DNA of 64,000 nucleotides from Dyella jiangningensis (GCA_000632805.1 CP007444.1:3336772-3400771), one strand, 5' to 3'; counted from the first letter of the stretch, positions 43,694 to 52,955 are shown. Translations and numbers: made by a program. Notes: generated by a model from the letters alone, not told the origin.

Positions 43694-44068
43694 GAGTATC
43701 TCCAGAAGACCCGGTGGGCCGTGCGGTTGTGCAAGGTAGCGCCAAACGACTTCGGCGTCATGCGACAGGCATCTCGCCCGGACCGTCGTGCGTCTTGCGC
43801 CGCAACATGGGGTTGCGGGCAGCACATAGGCCATTCGAACTATGGCGCCTCGCGCTAGAACGAAGTGGCTATCGTTGCTTTCCGGCGAATTCTTTAGAGT
43901 GCCTCTCAGGGCATTTCACCACGATGACGTGCCGCCACGGACCGTTTTATCGCCGACCATAGCGAGTCCCACATCATGCAGCCGACGCCAGCCATGCCGT
44001 TCCCGAGGACGTCCAGGCGATGTGCGGAACGGCTTTCCCTGTTGTCGCCGGCCATGGAGGCCTGACGC
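43694..44068. other. Gene-free divergent region between the DUF3617 gene and a histidine kinase
   Basis: About 375 bp with no credible open frame. It must hold the promoters of both flanking genes. I found no good -35/-10 pair; the stretch near 43870-43900 is slightly AT-richer (GAATTCTTTAGAGTG). GGAGG at 44054-44058 is the ribosome site of the kinase. Confidence 0.4.
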
Positions 44069-45505
44069 ATGGAATCGCGCCAGCGACTGCTCCCGCGCCT
44101 GTTCATCGACGTCGTCCTGCCCAGCACGATCGCCGCACTGGCACTGGTGCTCGCGCTGTGCGTGCAGCAGACGCACACCATGAGCGAACGTGCTGAGACG
44201 GCCATCGCCTTGCGCCTGGAGCGCCTCGCTGGCGAACTGGGCAACGGCATCACCAATTCGCCGCAGGCGGTGCTCGATCGCGCCTTGCACGATGGCGAAG
44301 CCGACCAGTTGCGTCGCGTCGAGCTGCACCGTCCCGACGGGAGCCTCTTCGGCAGCGGCGCCGCCATGTCACAGGGCGGCACGATCTATCGCAGCGAAAT
44401 GCACGGAAGCGGCGATCCGCCGTCGTGGCTGAGCATGCAGGTGGATACGCGTCCGCTACGCATGGCACAGAGCCTCGTGTGGTTGCTGGGCTGCCTGTGC
44501 GCTGGCGGCATTCTCGTGCTGGCCTGGCTAGCGCGCGTTACCTTGCGCCATCACGTGGTTGACCCGTTGGCACGCGTGCAGGACGCGCTGCATGAAATGG
44601 TCAATGCGCGCCCACCCGCCATCGATGCCGAACCCACCGGGCCAGAGTTCAACGATATCCGCCTGACCCTGCAACGCCTGTCCGAACTGCTGGAAGAACA
44701 GCGCCGCGACTGGAGCACGATGCAGCACGACAACGCCGTGGAGGCGCTTGATCGACTGCGCCAGAGCCAGGCCGCCACGCGCAGCAAATCCCAATTCATC
44801 GCCCTGGTCAGCCACCACTTCCGCCAGCCGCTCCAGGCCCTCGAGCTGTTCGCCGCCGGGGTAGACAGCGGGAGCGAAGAAGAGCGCCAGTCGCTGTTCC
44901 AGCAGATGCGCACCAGCATCGCCGCCATGACGCGGCTGCTCGGTGCCTTGCTGGAGATTTCGCGGCTCGATGCCGGTGTCATCGCCGTCAAGCCGACGGG
45001 TTTCTCGGCCGCCGAGCTCTTCATGCGTGATCGCACCTCGCTCAACGACCAGGCCGCCGAGCATCACGTCACGCTGGTCTGGCGCGGCAGCCACCATCAG
45101 CTGCATGGCGATGCGGACGTGGCGGCCAGCCTGCTCTACCAGTTGGCCAGCAACGCCATCGCCAATGCGCCCGAAGGCCGTGTACTGATCGCCGCACGCC
45201 GGCGAGGCCAGGCCGTGCGCATCGAAGTACGCGACAACGGCCCGGGCATCGCCGTCATCCATCAGCAACGCATCTTCGAAGAGTTCGTGCAGCTGCAGGC
45301 CGGCGAAATCGAGCGCCGCGGCGGCTACGGCCTTGGCCTTGCCATTGCCGAGCGCCTCGCCCGCCTGCTCGGCACGCGTATCGGCCTTCGTTCCGAGCCT
45401 GGCCGCGGCAGCACCTTCTGGTTCGAGCTGCCGCGCATGCCGGTGATGGAACGCAACTCCACGCCCCGCAAACAGACCTCGCCCGCCTGGCGGCAGGCCG
45501 GCTGA
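44069..45505 (+). CDS. Sensor histidine kinase
   Basis: A 478-residue kinase. Membrane helices at about 12-33 and 133-155 enclose a short periplasmic domain of about 100 residues. A HAMP-like linker and coiled coil follow, then a phosphoacceptor with SHHFRQPLQALEL (the histidine after serine) and a HATPase domain (YQLASNAIANA, DNGPGIAV, GGYGLGLAIAERL, GRGSTFWFELP). The RQPL signature is the same as in the hybrid kinase upstream, so the two may be paralogues. It has no receiver of its own. The start is fixed by an in-frame stop just upstream and GGAGG 10 bp before the ATG. Confidence 0.9.
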   Translation: MESRQRLLPRLFIDVVLPSTIAALALVLALCVQQTHTMSERAETAIALRLERLAGELGNGITNSPQAVLDRALHDGEADQLRRVELHRPDGSLFGSGAAMSQGGTIYRSEMHGSGDPPSWLSMQVDTRPLRMAQSLVWLLGCLCAGGILVLAWLARVTLRHHVVDPLARVQDALHEMVNARPPAIDAEPTGPEFNDIRLTLQRLSELLEEQRRDWSTMQHDNAVEALDRLRQSQAATRSKSQFIALVSHHFRQPLQALELFAAGVDSGSEEERQSLFQQMRTSIAAMTRLLGALLEISRLDAGVIAVKPTGFSAAELFMRDRTSLNDQAAEHHVTLVWRGSHHQLHGDADVAASLLYQLASNAIANAPEGRVLIAARRRGQAVRIEVRDNGPGIAVIHQQRIFEEFVQLQAGEIERRGGYGLGLAIAERLARLLGTRIGLRSEPGRGSTFWFELPRMPVMERNSTPRKQTSPAWRQAG

Positions 45506-45533
45506 CCCTGACCCACTCTGCCCCACCAACTTT

Positions 45534-45560
45534 TGTAGGAGCGCACCCAGTGTGCGACCG
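45534..45560 (+). repeat. Single GTAG-headed REP unit
   Basis: TGTAGGAGCGCACCCAGTGT followed by GCGACCG matches the REP family seen in pairs elsewhere in the window. No inverted partner was found in the next 150 bp. Confidence 0.8.
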
Positions 45561-45669
45561 CAGCGTCGGGACTAGCCACGCATGGGGTTGCCGCCACGCC
45601 ACTCCAGCGTGACGGGAGGGCCCTTCACACCGCCCCCTATTGCGCCTGACAGTCGTCGTCCACCAAGGC

Positions 45670-45700
45670 AAAAAAAAGGACTTGCGCTGACGCAAGTCCT
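45670..45700 (-). terminator. Terminator downstream of tRNA-Lys
   Basis: AGGACTTGCG and its exact complement form a 10-bp stem with a CTGA loop. On the minus strand a run of eight Ts follows. It lies 9 bp beyond the tRNA 3' end. Confidence 0.9.
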
Positions 45701-45708
45701 CGATGCTT

Positions 45709-45784
45709 TGGTGGGTCGTCCGAGATTCGAACTCGGGACCAATAGATTAAAAGTCTACTGCTCTACCGACTGAGCTAACGACCC
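45709..45784 (-). tRNA. tRNA-Lys (TTT)
   Basis: A 76-nt cloverleaf on the minus strand, starting GGGTCGTTAGCTCAG and ending in an encoded CCA. The acceptor stem GGGTCGT pairs with ACGACCC, the T arm contains GTTCGAATC, and the anticodon loop CTTTTAA gives anticodon TTT. A terminator follows. Confidence 0.97.
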
Positions 45785-45845
45785 ATCGCCAAAGGCAAGC
45801 CCGTAATTTTATGGGCTAGAGGCCGATGGCACAAGCAAAACCCGT

Positions 45846-46532
45846 TCAGGCATAGCGCGTCGGGTCGGGCAACCCGGCCATCTTGAAGCCCTGCGCGCGC
45901 AGGTGGCAGGCATCGCAATGGCCACATGCGCGACCCTCGGCATCGGCCTGGTAGCAGCTCACCGTCTCGGAGAAATCCACGCCCAGGCGCTGGCCCTCGC
46001 GTGCAATGTCGGCCTTGCTCATGCGCATCAACGGTGCATGGATGCGGATACCCGCCCCTTCCACGCCAGCTTTGGTCGCCACATTCGCCAGCTGCTCGAA
46101 CGATTCGATGAAGGCGGGGCGGCAGTCGGGATAACCGGAGTAATCCACCGCGTTCACGCCGCACCAGATGTCCGCGGAGCCCAGCACCTCGGCCCAACCC
46201 AGCGCGATCGACAACATGATGGTGTTGCGCGCCGGCACGTAGGTCACCGGGATGCCGGAATCACCGGTCTGGTCGAGCGGCACGTCGATATCGGCGGTGA
46301 GCGCCGAGCCGCCGATGGAGCGCAGGTCCACCTGCACGGTCTTGTGCTCCACCGCGCCGAGCATGCGCGAGACGCGCTCGGAGGCAGCCAGCTCGGCGCT
46401 GTGGCGCTGACCGTAGGCGACGCTCAGCGCGTGCACCTGGTAGCCCTGCTCACGGGCGATGGCGATGGTGACCGCCGAATCCATGCCGCCGGAGACGAGC
46501 ACGACGGCCTTGCGGGGGGACGATTGAGACAT
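45846..46532 (-). CDS. queC: 7-cyano-7-deazaguanine synthase
   Basis: A 228-residue enzyme that converts 7-carboxy-7-deazaguanine to preQ0, using ATP and ammonia, in queuosine biosynthesis. The PP-loop ([13 protein letters not shown]), the conserved [13 protein letters not shown] and [14 protein letters not shown] segments, and the zinc site ([20 protein letters not shown]) are all intact. The ATG at 46532 starts before the PP-loop strand; the upstream frame has no homology. queE lies 184 bp upstream on the same strand. The gap shows no recognisable riboswitch. Confidence 0.95.
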   Translation of the reverse strand: MSQSSPRKAVVLVSGGMDSAVTIAIAREQGYQVHALSVAYGQRHSAELAASERVSRMLGAVEHKTVQVDLRSIGGSALTADIDVPLDQTGDSGIPVTYVPARNTIMLSIALGWAEVLGSADIWCGVNAVDYSGYPDCRPAFIESFEQLANVATKAGVEGAGIRIHAPLMRMSKADIAREGQRLGVDFSETVSCYQADAEGRACGHCDACHLRAQGFKMAGLPDPTRYA

Positions 46533-46716
46533 GGGCAGATCCACTCCTGGGTTCAGGCCGGTGATCCGGCCGAAGTGCGCCACCGGCAACACAGGCCGAC
46601 GCGCGGAAAACTATTGTCGCGGCAAGGGCGGCACCGGGAAAGTCCCGCGCCGAATACCCGCGATGCCCATTACCGGACAAGATCCGCTGGAGGCGAACGC
46701 GCGCGCCCAGGGAAAC

Positions 46717-47403
46717 TCAGTGGCCGGGTTCGTCATTCCACAGCAGCTTGTGCAGCTGCAGCTGGAACCGCACGTCGAGCTTGTCGTCGATGATCCACTC
46801 GGCCAGCTGGCGCGGCTGGACCGCACCGTGGACTGGCGAGAACAGCACCATGCAGCGCTCGCTGAGCTTGTGCTCGGCAACCACGGCGCGCGCCCATTCG
46901 TAATCGGCGAGACTGGCGATGACGATCTTCACCTGGTCATGCGGCAGCAGATGGTCGATGTTCGACCACAGGTTGCGCTTGGCTTCGCCGGAATCTGGCG
47001 CCTTCAGGTCCATTACCTTGCGTACGCGCGGATCGACCGTGGAAACGTCTAGCGCACCCGAAGTCTCCAGCGACACGTCGTGTCCGGCGTCGCACAGGCG
47101 CGTCAGCAGGATCAGGCAGCGCTTCTGCGCCAGCGGCTCGCCACCGGTCACGCACACATGCCTGGCGCCATGCGAGGCCACCTCGGCCACGATGTCGTCG
47201 ATCGACCGCCAGTTGCCGCCGTAGAACGAGTACTCGGTATCGCACCACACGCAGCGCAGCGGACAACCCGTCAGGCGCACGAACACCGTACGCCAACCGA
47301 TCGCGTCGGCCTCACCCTGTATCGAGTGGAAGATCTCGGTGATGCGCAGTCGCTCGGTCTGCGCTGGCGTGGTGGATGCCACGCTCGTACTGCTACTGCT
47401 CAC
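46717..47403 (-). CDS. queE: 7-carboxy-7-deazaguanine synthase
   Basis: A 228-residue radical SAM enzyme that rearranges 6-carboxy-tetrahydropterin to 7-carboxy-7-deazaguanine. The 4Fe-4S site is CPLRCVWC (CxxxCxxC). FHSIQGEADAIG near the start and CVTGGEPLAQ are the family substrate/SAM motifs. The start is a GTG 10 bp downstream of the cpoB stop, so the gene is probably read from the tol-pal transcript; the order tolB-pal-cpoB-queE is common in Xanthomonadales and Pseudomonas. Confidence 0.93.
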   Translation of the reverse strand: MSSSSTSVASTTPAQTERLRITEIFHSIQGEADAIGWRTVFVRLTGCPLRCVWCDTEYSFYGGNWRSIDDIVAEVASHGARHVCVTGGEPLAQKRCLILLTRLCDAGHDVSLETSGALDVSTVDPRVRKVMDLKAPDSGEAKRNLWSNIDHLLPHDQVKIVIASLADYEWARAVVAEHKLSERCMVLFSPVHGAVQPRQLAEWIIDDKLDVRFQLQLHKLLWNDEPGH

Positions 47404-47413
47404 ACCGTCAACC

Positions 47414-48331
47414 TCAGTTGGCCGACGACTGCACCTGCAGGCGACGCAGGCGCTCCTGGGCCAGGCCGGCGGCCTTGGAACCCGGGAACTTGGCGGAAAC
47501 GTTCTTCAGCGTGGCTTTGCCTGCGTCGACTTGCTTGAGCTCGATCTGGCTGTAGCCGACCTTGAGCATGGCGTCGGGCGCCTTTTCGCTCTGCGGGAAC
47601 TGGCTCAGCAGCCGCTGGAAAGCCTCCAGCGCCACCGAGTAGTTCATGGTGACGTAGTAGGACTCGCCCAGCCAGTAATACGCATTGGGCAACAGCGGAC
47701 TGTCGGGATACTGCTGGATGAAGCCGCGGAAGCCACGCGACGCTGCTACATAGTCGCCGCCACGCAGCGCCTTGAAAGCCTCGTCATACGATGCCTGCGC
47801 ACCGCCCGCATTGGCCGGCGCCGCAGCGCCCTTGCTGTTGTTGGCAGCGGCCGCGCCTGCCGCAGCACCTGCGGCCGCAGCCGCGGGCTTGCCGCCCTTG
47901 CCCGCATCCGCTGCGGGGGCGGTGGCTGGCGCCTGGGGCGCCGGGGCCGCAGCCGGTGGCGGATTCGTGTTGGCTGCATTACCCGGATTGTTCGTCGCTG
48001 CACCGGCACCGCCTTCGAGGCGGCCCAGGCGCGAATCGATATCCACGTACTGCGCCTTGTTCTTGTCGTTCGCTTCCTGCAGCTGGTGCTGCAGTTCTTC
48101 GATCTGGCCCTGCATCTGCTGCAACTGCGACTGCAGTGCCTGCACCTGGTTCACCAGGCTCGTGCCGCCCTGGTTCTGGTTCTGCGCCTGCTGCTCGAGC
48201 CGCGATACGCGGTCGGCGAGGCTCAGGCGGGAATCCTGCGCGAATGCCGGGACAGCAAAAAGCATGGCGGACGCGATCGCGCCCGCCATGCCCATCCTGG
48301 CCGTAAAACTGTTAGCCAGTGTCTTCTTCAT
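47414..48331 (-). CDS. cpoB: Tol-Pal system protein CpoB (YbgF)
   Basis: A 305-residue periplasmic protein that coordinates PBP1b with Tol-Pal constriction. A signal peptide (to about residue 32) is followed by a trimerising coiled coil (about 36-100, LADRVSRLEQQAQ... and QLQQMQGQIEELQHQL). A very Ala/Pro-rich linker (about 105-180) and three TPRs (about 182-300: YDEAFKALRGGDYVAASRGFRGFIQQYPDSPLLPNAYYWLGESYY) follow. The linker is longer than in E. coli. Its ATG overlaps the pal stop (TAATG). The window also encodes PBP1b at 5944-8298, its expected partner. Confidence 0.93.
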   Translation of the reverse strand: MKKTLANSFTARMGMAGAIASAMLFAVPAFAQDSRLSLADRVSRLEQQAQNQNQGGTSLVNQVQALQSQLQQMQGQIEELQHQLQEANDKNKAQYVDIDSRLGRLEGGAGAATNNPGNAANTNPPPAAAPAPQAPATAPAADAGKGGKPAAAAAGAAAGAAAANNSKGAAAPANAGGAQASYDEAFKALRGGDYVAASRGFRGFIQQYPDSPLLPNAYYWLGESYYVTMNYSVALEAFQRLLSQFPQSEKAPDAMLKVGYSQIELKQVDAGKATLKNVSAKFPGSKAAGLAQERLRRLQVQSSAN

Positions 48332-48837
48332 TACTTCGCCGTGTAGACGATCTCGACGCGACGGTTCTTGCTCCAGCAGTCTTCGTTGTGCTCACGGCAC
48401 ACCGGCTTTTCCTTGCCGTACGAGATCACGTTGATCTGGCTGGCCGAGCCGCCGTTCGACTGCAGGGCGCTGGACACGGCGTTGCCGCGGCGCTCGCCGA
48501 GGCCGAGGTTGTACTCGCGGGTGCCGCGCTCGTCAGCATTGCCTTCCAGACGGATCTGCGCCATCGGGCGATCCTGCAGGTACTTGGCGTGGCACGCCAT
48601 GATCTGCTGGAACTCCGGCTTGATTTCGTCCTTGTCGAAATCGAAGTACACGACGCGCTGACGCAGGCAAGCGTCGGTGTCGAGGTCAGCCGGGGTGTAC
48701 TTGGTCGGGCCGGAAGCCGGGGCGGTCACCGGAGCCTGTTCCGGCTGCGGCTGCGGCTTGACTTCCTGCTTCTTCGAGCATGCGGCCGCGCCAACGCAGA
48801 GCAGGGCGACCAGGGCGACGCGAACGGTCTTATTCAT
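48331..48837 (-). CDS. pal: Peptidoglycan-associated lipoprotein Pal
   Basis: A 168-residue outer-membrane lipoprotein. The lipobox is VGAAAC (cysteine at residue 20), followed by a Pro/Gln-rich tether. The OmpA-like peptidoglycan-binding domain (about 55-168) has VYFDFDKDEI, LEGNADERGTREYNLGLGERR and KNRRVEIVY, which bind meso-DAP. Pal is pulled by TolB/TolA during division. A GAAGGAACG ribosome site precedes the ATG. The 254-bp gap to tolB is AT-richer than its surroundings and may hold a separate pal promoter. Confidence 0.96.
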   Translation of the reverse strand: MNKTVRVALVALLCVGAAACSKKQEVKPQPQPEQAPVTAPASGPTKYTPADLDTDACLRQRVVYFDFDKDEIKPEFQQIMACHAKYLQDRPMAQIRLEGNADERGTREYNLGLGERRGNAVSSALQSNGGSASQINVISYGKEKPVCREHNEDCWSKNRRVEIVYTAK

Positions 48838-49091
48838 GGTGGACGTTCCTTCAAACGGGTTTGAGTTCCGACAGTCAGTAATGATTGCGGTTTCGGGACA
48901 GTTATCGCCGGTGAACCGGCTGTTATTTTGACATTTTTGCTGCCGGCGGTGCGCTGTCTCGCAACCACCTGACCCGCCAGCCGCGACGGATTGCCACGGC
49001 CAGCAAGCTGTTTTGACCCGGATTGTGTCGTTTTATGGCTTCACGCCCGGATCACATGACCCCAACGCTCTCGCGCCAAGGCATGAACTGG

Positions 49092-50417
49092 TCAACGTTG
49101 ACGATAGGGACCCCAAGCCGGCTCGCGAACATCGCCATCGGCCAGCACGAGTCGCTGCCGCACCAAGCCATCGGCCGATACGGCGTAGAGGACACCACGT
49201 CGACCTTCGGAGGCGGCATACAACAGCATGCTGGCGTTAGGCGCGAAACTCGGGGTTTCGTCGATCGGACCCGGCGAGATGAAGCGCACCTGCCCACCCA
49301 GACTGCGATCCATAATGGCGATACGATACACGTTCCCGTTGCCCTGCACCATGGCGATCTGCTTGCCGTCATAGCTGATCGAGGCATTGGCGTTGAACTG
49401 GCCCTGGAAGGTGATGCGGTCTGCCCCACCACCGCCCGCAGGCATCTGGTAGAGCTGCGGACGACCCGAGCGGTCCGAGGTGAAGATGATGCTCTGGCCG
49501 TCCGGCGTCCAGCGGGGCTCGGTGTCGATGGCCAGGTTATTGGTGAGGCGGGTCTCGGCGCGCGAGCCCACGTCCATCACATAGATCTCCGGATTGCCCT
49601 GGTACGACAACGCCAGCGCCAGCTTGCTGCCATCCGGCGACCAGTTCGGCGCACCGTTGATGCCCTTGGCACGCGCAGAGATCAGCTGGCGCGAACCCGT
49701 CGTAATATCCTGCACGTAGATGGCCGAATTGCCGCTTTCGAACGACACATAGGCGATCTTGCGGCCATCCGGCGACCACGACGGCGACAGCAGCGATTCG
49801 CGCGAACGCGCCACTACCTGCGGGTTGTAGCCGTCCGAATCGGCCACGATCAGCGAGTAGGTGGTGTTGTTGCCCAGGCCCACGGCGGTGATGTATGCGA
49901 TGCGGGTCCAGAACGCGCCGCGCACGCCGGTGATCTTCTCGTAGATCGCATCGGCGATCTGGTGGGCCACGCCGCGCAGGTCGCCGGCCGGCGCGGTATA
50001 CGCCTGGGCCAGCAGGCTCTGCTGCTTGTTGACGTCCCACAGTTCGTATTCCACCCGCAGCATGCCGCCGCCGGCATCGCTGATGCGACCGATGGTGAGG
50101 TAGTCCTGCTTGAGCAGGCGCCAAGTCGCGAAATTGACGTCCGAGCCCTTGGACGGGGTCTCGACGATTTCGCTCTTGGCCAGCGAACGGAATTTGCCGG
50201 AACGATTGAAGTCGTTGCGGATGACGTCGGCCACGTCGGTCGGCAGCGGAGCGCCACCGGCCTGAGCGAACGGGACCACCGCGATCGGCGTGGCGGTCTT
50301 GAGGCCACCGACGATGTCGACGTTGAGCGACTGGGCTGCTGCGGGACCCGCGATCAACGCGGACACGACGAGCAGAACGAGAGCAAGGCTTGAGCTCAGT
50401 TTACGCATGGGCTTCAT
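49092..50417 (-). CDS. tolB: Tol-Pal system translocation protein TolB
   Basis: A 441-residue periplasmic protein with a signal peptide (SSSLALVLLVVSALIAGPAAAQ), an N-terminal alpha/beta domain (about 30-160) and a six-bladed beta-propeller of WD40-like repeats (SPSWSPDGRKIAYVSFESG, PNWSPDGSKLAL, PRWTPDGQSIIFTSDR). It binds Pal and is released by TolA. The ATG at 50417 overlaps the tolA stop (TGATG). Other starts (GTG 50420, ATG 50408) are possible. Confidence 0.96.
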   Translation of the reverse strand: MKPMRKLSSSLALVLLVVSALIAGPAAAQSLNVDIVGGLKTATPIAVVPFAQAGGAPLPTDVADVIRNDFNRSGKFRSLAKSEIVETPSKGSDVNFATWRLLKQDYLTIGRISDAGGGMLRVEYELWDVNKQQSLLAQAYTAPAGDLRGVAHQIADAIYEKITGVRGAFWTRIAYITAVGLGNNTTYSLIVADSDGYNPQVVARSRESLLSPSWSPDGRKIAYVSFESGNSAIYVQDITTGSRQLISARAKGINGAPNWSPDGSKLALALSYQGNPEIYVMDVGSRAETRLTNNLAIDTEPRWTPDGQSIIFTSDRSGRPQLYQMPAGGGGADRITFQGQFNANASISYDGKQIAMVQGNGNVYRIAIMDRSLGGQVRFISPGPIDETPSFAPNASMLLYAASEGRRGVLYAVSADGLVRQRLVLADGDVREPAWGPYRQR

Positions 50418-51361
50418 CACTGCGGCCTGAAAGTGAAATCGATTTGACGCTGGAATACGCTTTCGAAACCCTTGTAGGGCAAGGGCTGCGCGCGCAGGAC
50501 GGCATTTTCGATGGAGCGTTTGCCGACTTCGTCATAGGGACAGCTCGAGTCGACCTTGGCGCTCATCACGTCGCCGCCCGGCAGCTGCACGATGTGCACG
50601 ATGCACGGCGTGTTCGGCATGTTATCCGGGCGTAACCAATTCTGCGTGACCGCGTTCTGAATCGCGGCCAAATATTGCGCCAGCAGGCCGGCATCGGGAC
50701 CGTTATTGCCGGTCTGCCGCTGCGCGGCATTGGGCACATTGGCCAGGCCATTGTCCTGGGCGTTCTTCAGGTCTTCCATTTGCTGCTTGGCCTGCTTGGC
50801 CTTGTTGTCCGCACGCTTGGTCTGCTGGTCGGCCGCGTCCATCTTGGCGAACAGCTCATCGAGCTGCTTCTGCTTTTCCTGCTTCTGCTTGGCTGCCTGG
50901 GCGTCCAGTTCAGCGGCGCGCTGGCGCTGCTTTTCTTCCTGTTCCTTCTTGGCGTCCTCGGCCTTCTGCAAGGCATCGGCCACGACCTTCTCCTGGTCCT
51001 TGGTGTCCGGATGCTCGGGCGGCGGCGGCAAGGTCTTCACCTTGGGCGCCTCGGGAACGGGCGGCGGCGGCACGGTCGGGGGCGGCGGCACGGTGTCGGG
51101 CACCGGCTTCACCTTGACGGCCTTCGGCGGCGGGGCGCCGGTCGGGCCGACCAGGGTCGCCTCGATGATCTCGCCCGGGAGCTCGATCGGCTTGGCGCAG
51201 GCGATCGGGTTCCAGCTGGCCGGCAGATGCAGGGCCTCGAACACTTCCTCGTAGAACGAGCACGGAACCACCGCGAGGGCGAGAAAGCCCACGATGCCCA
51301 GATGCAGGATGGCGGAAAGAACGACCGCCTTGGATGTGCCCTTAGGGGAGTCGGCCCTCAT
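50417..51361 (-). CDS. tolA: Tol-Pal system protein TolA
   Basis: A 314-residue bitopic protein that spans the periplasm and links the TolQR motor to TolB/Pal. Domain order: membrane helix (about 14-33), a proline-rich stretch (about 85-118), a long charged helix (about 120-200, rich in Lys/Gln/Ala) and a C-terminal domain with CIVHIVQLPGGDVMSAKVDSSCPYDEVGKRSIENAV. It is shorter than E. coli TolA because the helical domain is reduced. Its start overlaps the tolR stop and its stop overlaps the tolB ATG. Confidence 0.95.
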   Translation of the reverse strand: MRADSPKGTSKAVVLSAILHLGIVGFLALAVVPCSFYEEVFEALHLPASWNPIACAKPIELPGEIIEATLVGPTGAPPPKAVKVKPVPDTVPPPPTVPPPPVPEAPKVKTLPPPPEHPDTKDQEKVVADALQKAEDAKKEQEEKQRQRAAELDAQAAKQKQEKQKQLDELFAKMDAADQQTKRADNKAKQAKQQMEDLKNAQDNGLANVPNAAQRQTGNNGPDAGLLAQYLAAIQNAVTQNWLRPDNMPNTPCIVHIVQLPGGDVMSAKVDSSCPYDEVGKRSIENAVLRAQPLPYKGFESVFQRQIDFTFRPQ

Positions 51362-51795
51362 TTCTTGCTGCCCGACTCCGGCTGGCTCATCAGACCCACC
51401 TTGGCGACGCCGGCCTGTTGCAGCTGGGCCAGCACCTGGTACACGCCGTCGTACTTGCCATCACGGTCACCGGCCACGAGCACGCTGACCTCTGGGTTCG
51501 CCTTCACGAAGGCGCCCACCTTGGCCTGCATGGTCTGGGCATCGATCGGCTGCTTCTTCTCGGTGCCGAGCGTGAGATACAGCTGGCCGTTGTGGTCGAC
51601 CGAGACGATCACCGGTTCCTTCTTGTCCTGCAGCGACTTGGCGTTGGCCTGCGGCAGGTTCACGTCGACGTTGGCGTTGAGCATGGGCGTGGCGACCATG
51701 AAGATGATCAGCAGCACCAGCATCACGTCGATGTAGGGAACGACGTTGATCTCTGATTTCAGCTTGAGGCGCTTGTGGCGCGCAGAGCTACGCAT
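51358..51795 (-). CDS. tolR: Tol-Pal system motor protein TolR
   Basis: A 145-residue ExbD/TolR protein. A short cytoplasmic basic N-terminus (RHKRLKLKSEINVVPYIDVMLVLLIIFM) contains the membrane helix with the proton-carrying aspartate (YIDVMLVLL). A periplasmic domain follows (VIVSVDHNGQLYL... and VLVAGDRDGKYDGVYQVL). With TolQ it converts the proton gradient into movement. The ATG at 51795 was preferred to the GTG codon before it. It overlaps tolA by 4 bp. Confidence 0.95.
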   Translation of the reverse strand: MRSSARHKRLKLKSEINVVPYIDVMLVLLIIFMVATPMLNANVDVNLPQANAKSLQDKKEPVIVSVDHNGQLYLTLGTEKKQPIDAQTMQAKVGAFVKANPEVSVLVAGDRDGKYDGVYQVLAQLQQAGVAKVGLMSQPESGSKK

Positions 51796-51806
51796 CACTC
51801 AGCTCC

Positions 51807-52496
51807 TTAAGCCGTCGGGTCGTCGGTCTGGATCTGACGCTGCAGCACCGAGGAGAACTCTTCCTGGAACACTTCGTAGCGGGAAGCAACGCGTTCCACT
51901 TTGTTGGCGAAACGGTTGTAGGCCCACACGGCCGGGATCGCGGCGAACAGGCCCATCGCGGTGGCGATCAGCGCTTCGGAAATGTGCGGTGCCACCACGG
52001 CGATGGTGACGTCCTTCATCTCGCCCAGGCCCTGGAACGCGCCCATGATGCCGATGACGGTGCCGAACAGGCCGACGTACGGGCTGATCGAACCCACGTT
52101 GGCGAGAAACTCCAGGTTGCGTTCGAGGCGACCGATCTCGCGAGTGCCGGCCACGCGCATGGCGCGCTCGGAGCCCTCGATGACGATGCGCATGTCATGC
52201 GTCTTGCGCTGGCGCTGGCGCACGAATTCGCGAAAGCCCGACTCGAACACCGTCTCCATGCCGCCGTTGCCGGCACCGCGGTTGCTCACCTCGCGGAACA
52301 GCTGGGCGAGGTCGGCACCGGACCAGAAGCGCTCCTCGAAGCCCTCGGCCTCTTCCATCGCGGACTTCAGCTGCTGGTGCTTGCGGATGATGATCACCCA
52401 CGAGAGGAACGAGAACACGAGCAGCACCAGCATGACCGCCTGCACCAGCACGCTCGCCTCGGCGATCAGCTTGAAAATGTTGACTCCACTGTTCAT
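51807..52496 (-). CDS. tolQ: Tol-Pal system motor protein TolQ
   Basis: A 229-residue MotA/TolQ/ExbB-family protein with three membrane helices (about 17-37, 132-156 and 167-189). The signatures are LEFLANVGSISPYVGLFGTVIGIMGAF and EALIATAMGLFAAIPAVWAYNRF. It forms a pentamer around TolR. It is the first gene of the tolQRAB-pal-cpoB run, 27 bp after ybgC. Confidence 0.96.
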   Translation of the reverse strand: MNSGVNIFKLIAEASVLVQAVMLVLLVFSFLSWVIIIRKHQQLKSAMEEAEGFEERFWSGADLAQLFREVSNRGAGNGGMETVFESGFREFVRQRQRKTHDMRIVIEGSERAMRVAGTREIGRLERNLEFLANVGSISPYVGLFGTVIGIMGAFQGLGEMKDVTIAVVAPHISEALIATAMGLFAAIPAVWAYNRFANKVERVASRYEVFQEEFSSVLQRQIQTDDPTA

Positions 52497-52523
52497 TGCT
52501 CGAAGGTTCTCCAGCGCACGTGC

Positions 52524-52955
52524 TTATTGAGGGGGAAGGCCGGGGATGAGGTCGGCCGGGATCTGCACCGGACGCATGCGGTTGACGTCGACGCACGCCA
52601 CACGCACCGTCGCGCGGATCAGCTCCACGCCGTCCGCCCGGCGGATCGTTTGGGCGAAAAGGATACTGGCTGCGCGTCGCTCTTTGACTTCAACGCTTAC
52701 CGACAGTTCATCATCCAGCAGGGCCGCCCTGAGGAAGTCGATCTGCATCTCGCGGACCAGGAAGGCCAGACCGGTGGCTTCCTTCACGGAAGACTGGCTG
52801 ATGCCCATGCCCCGCAACCATTCGGTGCGGGCACGTTCCATGAAGCGGAGGTAGCTGGCGTGGTAGACCACCCCGCCCGCGTCGGTATCTTCCCAATAGA
52901 CGCGCACCGACCACTGGAATGGGTCGGTGGCGATGGCAGGCGAGTTGTCAGACAT
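52524..52955 (-). CDS. ybgC: Acyl-CoA thioesterase YbgC
   Basis: A 143-residue hotdog-fold thioesterase of the Tol-Pal cluster, acting on acyl-CoA or acyl-ACP at the membrane. The active-site segment is [30 protein letters not shown], with the usual aspartate. Its start overlaps the ruvB stop by 8 bp, so ruvB, ybgC and tolQ are likely transcribed together. Confidence 0.94.
   Translation of the reverse strand: MSDNSPAIATDPFQWSVRVYWEDTDAGGVVYHASYLRFMERARTEWLRGMGISQSSVKEATGLAFLVREMQIDFLRAALLDDELSVSVEVKERRAASILFAQTIRRADGVELIRATVRVACVDVNRMRPVQIPADLIPGLPPQ

Noticed and set aside
43870-43886. Possible sigma-54 promoter (TGGC...TTGC)
   Set aside because: GG and GC are 8 bp apart instead of the required 10, and there is no enhancer-binding protein gene nearby.
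46533-46716. preQ1 riboswitch upstream of queC
   Set aside because: I could not find the short pseudoknot pattern (C-rich loop, A-rich tail) close to the queC ribosome site.
48907-48931. Hairpin GCCGG-TGAA-CCGGC followed by TGTTATTTT as a terminator
   Set aside because: The T-rich side is on the plus strand, where no gene ends; for the minus-strand tolB/pal transcripts the orientation is wrong.
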